A stretch of DNA of 64,000 bases from Aquanectria penicillioides (taxonomy: Eukaryota; Ascomycota; Sordariomycetes; Hypocreales; Nectriaceae): NCBI GenBank assembly GCA_003415625.1, contig PYIU01000001.1:434001-498000 (forward strand). The letters are read 5' to 3'. Shown in pieces: positions 58,527-64,000 of this stretch; the first letter of the stretch is position 1; every line of letters begins with the position of its first letter. Under the pieces are notes generated by a model, which made no database searches, was not told where the DNA came from, and saw only the letters and a list, made by a program, of their open reading frames with translations. Made by a program: the position numbers and the translations under genes.

Positions 58527-60269
58527 ATGGATGTCGAAGATTTCCAACCCTCTCTTGCTTCGGCAAGGGAGATACAGGCCCAGACAGCTTCGCAAACTAC
58601 CCGCCCAACTCTACTTCCTCTCTCAATCTCGACATCTTCCGACCTCTTGACCCCCACCACCGTCTTTCTCAAGCTGTCGGCCGGGTATGAATCGCACCGC
58701 AACCTCACAACGTGGGACAAAGATTGGGACTAACTTTTGTAGAGCCACTGCCGACTACTGCTTCCTCCTTGAGAGTGCCACTGGAGCTTCCGAAACGATT
58801 GGCCGATACAGCTATATTGGAGCCAGTAAGCCCCGCACCGCCCAAGCTCCCAGCTCCCCGAGAGCTGCTGTTGATTTTGATATCTCCCAGACCCCCAGAA
58901 GGTTCTTCGATATGGCTCCGGCTTCGATCAGGTCGGCGACCCCCTGCGAGCTCTGCAGGATGAACTCCGCGACCGAGTTGTCGACCTTCCAGGACCCAAG
59001 CTCCCGGCTCTCAGCGGCGGAGCTGTCGGTTACCTTTCCTTCGACTGCATCCGATACTTCGAACCCGCCACGGCCACCCGAGAGTTGAAAGACAATCTTC
59101 AGATCCCCGACGCCCTATTTATGATCTACAACACCGTTGTAGTGTTCGACCACTTTAAATCCACCATCACCATCGTCACCCACATGAAGCTCCCTGAGTC
59201 ACCCTCAGACGATCTCGAGCCAGCATACAACGAAGCCTGCGAGGTACTCCGATCTGTCATGAAGACAATTCACCAAAGCGAGACTCCTCTTCCCCCACAA
59301 ACAAAGGCCGATGGAGATACCGAAGCGCAATACTCGTCAAACGTCGGACGTAGCGGATACGAGACCTTCGTCACCGAGCTCAAGAAGAACATCATGGGCG
59401 GAGATATCATCCAAGCCGTACCCTCCCAACGCCTCTCTCGCAACACTTCCGTCCACCCCTTCAACATTTACCGCACCCTTCGATCGCTGAACCCGTCGCC
59501 ATACATGTTCTATCTGTCATGCTCCACATTCTCGCTCCTCGGCGCTTCCCCTGAATGTCTGATGAGCGCATCAAGACATGAAACTTCTACCGCGTCGGGA
59601 CTCCGTATCGTTAACCACGCCATTGCCGGTACAGTCCACCGAGGAAAGTCCAAGGCAGAGGATGAGGAGTTGGCGCAGCAGCTTTTGAATTCGTCCAAAG
59701 ATCGTGCCGAACACGTCATGTTGGTCGATCTTGCCCGAAACGACGTCAACCGAGTGTGCGATCCAAAAACCGTCAAGGTTGACCGTCTCATGAAGGTCGA
59801 CAGATTTTCCCACGTTCAGCATCTCACCTCAGAAGTTTCTGGACTTCTCCGTCCTGGATTGACCCGCTGGGATGCCTTTAGGTCGATTTTCCCCGCTGGA
59901 ACCGTCTCTGGCGCCCCCAAGATTCGAGCGATTCAGTTGATCTCTGAACTGGAGAACGAAAAGCGAGGCCCTTATGCTGGAGCTGTGGGTTGGTTCGCAT
60001 ACGACCAAATGAAGGGAGAGTCGCTGGTTGAGGGACCTGTTGATACCTGCATTGCCATCCGAACCATGCTTGTCCGGGATGGCGTGGCGTACGTGCAAGC
60101 AGGAGGCGGTATCGTTTTCGATAGCGACGAGTTTGAGGAGTGGATGGAGACGATGAACAAGCTGGGAGCTAATCTTCGATGCATTGAGTTGGCCGAGCGC
60201 CAATTCCAGGGCAAAGTCAGCACAAAGACGGTGGCGGATATCATTGAGGAGTTGAAAAAGGATTCATAG
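58527..60269 (+). CDS. TRP2: Anthranilate synthase component I
   Basis: Three exons (58527-58684, 58743-58825, 58891-60269) sum to 539 residues in frame. The enzyme turns chorismate and an amide-derived amino group into anthranilate, the first committed step of tryptophan synthesis. The N-terminal LLES motif (YCFLLESATGASETIGRYSY) belongs to the tryptophan feedback site. The catalytic half has IIQAVPSQRLSR, SPECLM, NHAIAGTVHRGK, AEHVMLVDLARNDV, FPAGTVSGAPKIRA and YVQAGGGIVFDSD, all typical of chorismate-using enzymes. Length and motifs are complete; it also corresponds to trpE of bacteria. A Gcn4-type site upstream fits amino-acid-starvation control. Confidence 0.95.
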
Positions 60270-60452
60270 ACAATGAAAAGTTGACTTTAATGCTCCAACG
60301 AGACGAGGTTGTCAAACAACGTGACTGTACTAAATCTTAGGTTATGATTGAGCAATATATTGTTTCGGCGAAGAGGACCTCTTGACGCATATTTACAGGA
60401 ACGAGGCGCCCCACAGAGCAGCATCAAAACTAATAAGAACTTTTCTACTGTA

Positions 60453-62219
60453 TTAGCCATACAAGATTGGTTCCTCGAACGTGCACGCTACGCCATGGCC
60501 CCTCAGTAACTTCGTTTTCAGTAAGCTCTCCCTCATGACAGAAAAGTGTCTCATCCCAAATCGTTTTTCGAGCGACTGAAGTTTCGATATCATATACTCC
60601 AGTTCATCGTCCCAAGTTAGCTCTCTAGCGACTATTGCCATTGGCCATAGCAGAGCATTCTCATAAACCGAATCAGATGGCAATAGCTTGATGAGGTCAA
60701 TTGCCCAAAGTGGGAGGTTTCCCATTTCGTTGCCAACCGCCCTGTCTTCCGCCAAAGCATCCTTCTGGAGCTGGACAGCCCGTTGCTTTCGATAAATGGT
60801 TGCCGCTATACGGTATAGCTCAGAAACAATATCGTGCTCGCTCCAATTATCTGCATGAACGACGCTGCTAAGCCTTCGAAAGTATGTGTCATGAGCCAGT
60901 GCAAAATTTGCGGTGGGGAGTTTCTCGCCTGATTGAACCCGCTCGGATGCGCTGAGTGCAAAGCTTGGAAACCAATCAAGTCGTCCATTCCAGGCATAAA
61001 TTTCTTCGTCCGTCACATTAAGGTCTCCATCGCTTATCCTCGCTATGATATTTGGAAAATCGAAGCGATTTGGGTTCTGGTCGGCAATAGTTTGTTGCGT
61101 TTGCGAGTTTCCATTCAGAGTGCCGGGTATGGTTTCGCTCAGGTAGAAGCTTGATAGGGTAGAGGTTCGAAGCGACGTTGATCTGACGAGATCATTATAT
61201 AAAAAGAGGCTCGAGAAGAATTGAATTGCCTCGATGTACCTCACCCGTATTGATTTGAAAGTTTTTCCATTTGTAATTGTGGAGAGTAGATGCACCGGGA
61301 AAAGTTGAGCCAAAACTTGAAGATGCGATGTGCCGTTTTCCTTTCTATCTCCACTGAGTTTCTCGAATAAGAGAAGTAGGACGCATGTAGCGAGAAGATA
61401 AATTGTGTCTTCATGATCATGGCTCGTCATTTCATCAGTCACTACTTGAACCAGGTTGTTCACGTCGAATGTTGTTGGACTTGTCCACGTCGCTTCTGGT
61501 CGTCCTATTGTTTTGCTAATCAGCTGCATGCATCCCTTCAAGGCCTTATGCCTAAACCTGAGCATGGGAGTTTCCATTTTAAAGGCGCCGTCTTCCCAGC
61601 TTTGGACACATGCAAGTGCTAGGACCGCGTCTAGCACAGTCCTGCTCTGCATCGTCAGTGGAAGAAAGACCCTCAGGAACGGATTGGTGGGTCCGGCACA
61701 TGTGGGGTATGTTCTAGAAAATCGTTGTATGTAACGGTTGAGGAGTTGTGATTCCACAGTGTCGAGCTCAAACGGCCATTCAGATATTGGACACAACGAA
61801 GCAGAGGAGTATACCGGGGCAGTGTTGGAGGTTGGCAACAGTGATTGGACAGGACTGATGGGTTGTGGTGTAACATTGGGAGGAACAATTTGGCCAGGGG
61901 TTTTTGATGGTGTCTCTGGGTTCCTGCTTTTGGACGAGCTGGCGTGATTACGGGGTCCTCGGCGCTTCATTCCATCTCTTCGGACATCATCCTCCCACAC
62001 AAGCCTTACTTCAGTTTCGCAACGGAGACCCAATCTCCTGCAGTTTCCACATGGAAACGGGGTTCTATCACACTTCTTCTTCCTGTAACCAGTCAATACA
62101 GGTGTTTAGCATTCAGAGGAGATGAAGGCGTACCGTCTTTTGCAGGTCCAACATCCCTCTCTGGACCGACGTGTTCGCTGTTGCGAGTCCATCCCCTGGG
62201 TGTCTGTGCTTGATGCCAT
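60453..62219 (-). CDS. Zn2Cys6 fungal transcription factor
   Basis: ATG 62219 starts MASSTDTQGMDSQQRTRRSR. Exon 1 ends after GCWTCKRR, and the GTACGC...TTACAG intron splits the zinc cluster. Exon 2 continues KKKCDRTPFPCGNCRRLGLRC, completing the six cysteines, and runs without break to 60453 (about 570 residues in total). A Pro/Ser-rich linker is followed by a C-terminal regulatory region (SRTVLDAVLALACVQSWEDG, TIYLLATCVLLLLFEKLSGD) of the fungal-TF type (DUF3468-like). It is nuclear, with unknown targets. It is convergent with the anthranilate synthase gene, only about 180 bases away. Confidence 0.85.
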
Positions 62220-62768
62220 GCTTCAGTATCACCTGCAAGCCCTTGCCATCAGCTCACCGCCCCAGACCGGACTACAGCTTGCATTTGCGTGTAGTGAAGA
62301 ACTCAGACGACTGACTCTGGCTATCCTTATCCCAGCTTCCTGGGTTCTTATCACGACTCTCAAACTAGCGGTGCAAAGACCCCGCAGCCCTAGTTCAGAT
62401 AAGGAATCAGGCGACCGGGGTGATGTCGGAGGAGTGGGTCTTCCCCATATTCCCGAACCGGTCCGTGTTGAGGATTATTGTGAGAACTGATAAGAATGGG
62501 ATGAGAATGCCGAAATATGCAGAGCACTAGTTTGGGATTATGCCCCTGAAATACCGGTATCATTCGGGGTGTGACTATGCCCTTGGGAATGAGAGGTAGG
62601 TTGAGGAAGCGAGCATTGGAAGTGGCTGCCAAAAAATGAATAGTGAAGTTCACAATTTACTTGTCACCAATTAAGCGAGTCAGGATTACAACAGCTGAGG
62701 CTTTGGAGAAGGCATGACATTTATTCAACGTCAGGATTCAAGGCAAAATCGTCTAGCTAATCTCTAAC
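62220..62768. other. Intergenic
   Basis: Promoter of the Zn2Cys6 gene and 3' flank of the oxygenase gene. Nothing else is recognised. Confidence 0.4.
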
Positions 62769-63932
62769 CTAGGCAACCACTGGCCTCATCTCGTAGGTTG
62801 TGTCCTGAATATACTTGATCATCTCTGCAGCCCACTTCTCCACGTCCTGTACGCTCACAGTCTCGGCTTTGCAAAGACCACCCTTGCCCTGCGGATCTGT
62901 CTCTGCGACGTTCTTTTGATACTTTTCCCGAAGCGCATCAGCCGCGATGCGAGCACGCTGGGAAATCACGTCTAGACGATAGGTGGTCCATTGATAATAC
63001 AGCTCAGTCAAGTGTGACTTATTCCTGATATTGGCATTTGTTGTGTCATCGACGAAAAGAGGGTTCTTGGGCCGGAAGGAAGTGACAACTGTGACTCGCT
63101 CAGGCATGTTAGTCACTGGCGCCGCAGTATGTGCGATGTAGCGACCCTGGAGGAGGACGGCGCAGCCCTGCAGTCGGTTATTATATGTACTTGAAAATTC
63201 TCTGAAGTTCCTTTATACCATCTGCGGTGCTTTCACCTTGAGCGTAGTTCCATCACCCTTCATGAGCTCGGTTTCGCCACCAGACATGTACCTGGCGTCT
63301 GAAAGCATTACGACACAAACCCAAGGATGCGAGTCCTTGTGCCACTCAATGATAGGCTTGGACTGGTCGGTCACTACTTGCTTCTTGGGACGGTCCTTCT
63401 CAAATTTCTTGATGGCATCCTCGGTCGCCTCCGGAGGCTCCATCGGAGTGTTCCTAACAGCTTCGAGACCGCCGGGACCAAGCTGGACATTGGTGTGACT
63501 GATCTCGTAATCCATTGCTGGAATAAGGTCAACACCGGCAAGGTCGCTGACAATCTTCAAGACCTCGGGCGAGTGCCAGAACTGGTGGATGAACGGGGCA
63601 TATCGCGGCGCCATTCCACGGAGCTGGACAGACCCCGGGCGAGTATGATGCAGACAATTGTTCAGAACATCATCGCTAAAGAGCTCTCGCCTATGCTGGA
63701 GCACAGCTTCATGCGATAGAAGAGGGAACGGCTCCGTTGTGGCCACAGGTGACAAGGTAGTTGGCTCAAGGGCGAGATCCTGCATAGTCAATACCGACGA
63801 GGGGGGAGCAAAGTCAAGGTGCTTGGCAGGGTTGAACTGTATAGCGCCAGAACCCTGCTTGACGGCGTTACTTTGCCGAGCCGCCAGTGGCTCCAGAGAA
63901 GGGGCAGTTTCGATAACAGCTGACGGTGCCAT
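62769..63932 (-). CDS. Fe(II)/2-oxoglutarate-dependent oxygenase
   Basis: Two exons, 63932 to about 63219 and about 63158-62769, join by a GTATAA...CTGCAG intron; the product is about 367 residues. The iron site is visible: EWHKDSHPWVCVVMLSD gives the HxD pair, GGETELMKGDG follows, and the distal His is in GRYIAHTAAPVTNMPERVTV, where the Arg would bind 2-oxoglutarate and VVTSFRP closes the barrel. The N-terminal 100 residues (LFSDDVLNNCLHHTRPGSVQ) and the helical C-terminus (VEKWAAEMIKYIQDTTYEMR) are typical of a fungus-specific branch. The substrate is unknown. No signal peptide, so probably cytosolic. Confidence 0.8.
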
Positions 63933-64000
63933 GTTGATTCGGAAAGTGTATGATGGCTTGGCCGATGCTTAGTATGATAAGAAAAGTGTAGAGTGATTGT

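Noticed and set aside
1..64000. CRISPR arrays, rRNA and tRNA genes
   Set aside because: No spacer-repeat array, no rRNA-like segment, and no convincing tRNA with conserved A/B boxes was seen; the genome is eukaryotic.

Overview
This is nuclear DNA from a filamentous ascomycete (Pezizomycotina). The evidence is short GT-AG introns of about 45-75 bases with CTAAC/CTGAC branch sites, several Zn2Cys6 regulators, an AA9 polysaccharide monooxygenase, an Rds1-type ferritin-like protein, DUF3425 bZIP and NLR/STAND-type genes. An AT-saturated block has had CpA/TpG almost removed, the mark of repeat-induced point mutation (RIP). The gene set fits Sordariomycetes/Hypocreales, but I cannot name a species.

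Layout. 1-5.9 kb: end of an ankyrin protein, a PEBP-family protein, a secreted GH93/BNR-repeat hydrolase and a DUF4419 protein. 6.1-10.7 kb: a 4.55 kb element with about 53-bp terminal inverted repeats and a TA target duplication; most of its interior is destroyed by RIP. 10.7-26.9 kb: a gene graveyard holding remnants of a Zn2Cys6 regulator, an NmrA-like protein, an aldoxime dehydratase, a PaiB-like FMN protein, an Old-Yellow-Enzyme-type oxidoreductase, a short-chain dehydrogenase and an amidohydrolase. Most recognisable nonsense codons there are explained by one C-to-T or G-to-A transition. One gene in the middle (14.5-18.4 kb, Fungal_N plus ankyrin-like) has an intact seven-exon frame. 27.4-41.4 kb: two Zn2Cys6 regulators, one of them CTF1-like, an AA9 LPMO, an Rds1-like ferritin protein and a very small GPI-type protein. 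42-43 kb: a dead fragment of the XPB/RAD25 repair helicase. 44-53.4 kb: a cytochrome P450, a bZIP regulator, a DUF2456-type membrane protein, an S28 serine peptidase and a PEX11-like protein. 53.9-57.6 kb: an NLR gene (alpha/beta hydrolase, NB-ARC, TPR), probably frameshifted. 58.5-64 kb: anthranilate synthase component I with an upstream Gcn4/CPC1 site, a further Zn2Cys6 regulator and an Fe(II)/2-oxoglutarate oxygenase.

How it fits together. The AA9 enzyme, the GH93-like enzyme and the S28 peptidase are secreted degradative enzymes; the ankyrin, STAND and NLR genes belong to the fungal self/non-self and immunity-like repertoire. The seven dead metabolic and regulatory genes next to the RIP-destroyed element look like one former catabolic neighbourhood (aldoxime/nitrogen and redox chemistry) lost by mutation rather than clean deletion. 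Exon limits were worked out by eye from splice signals and frame continuity.
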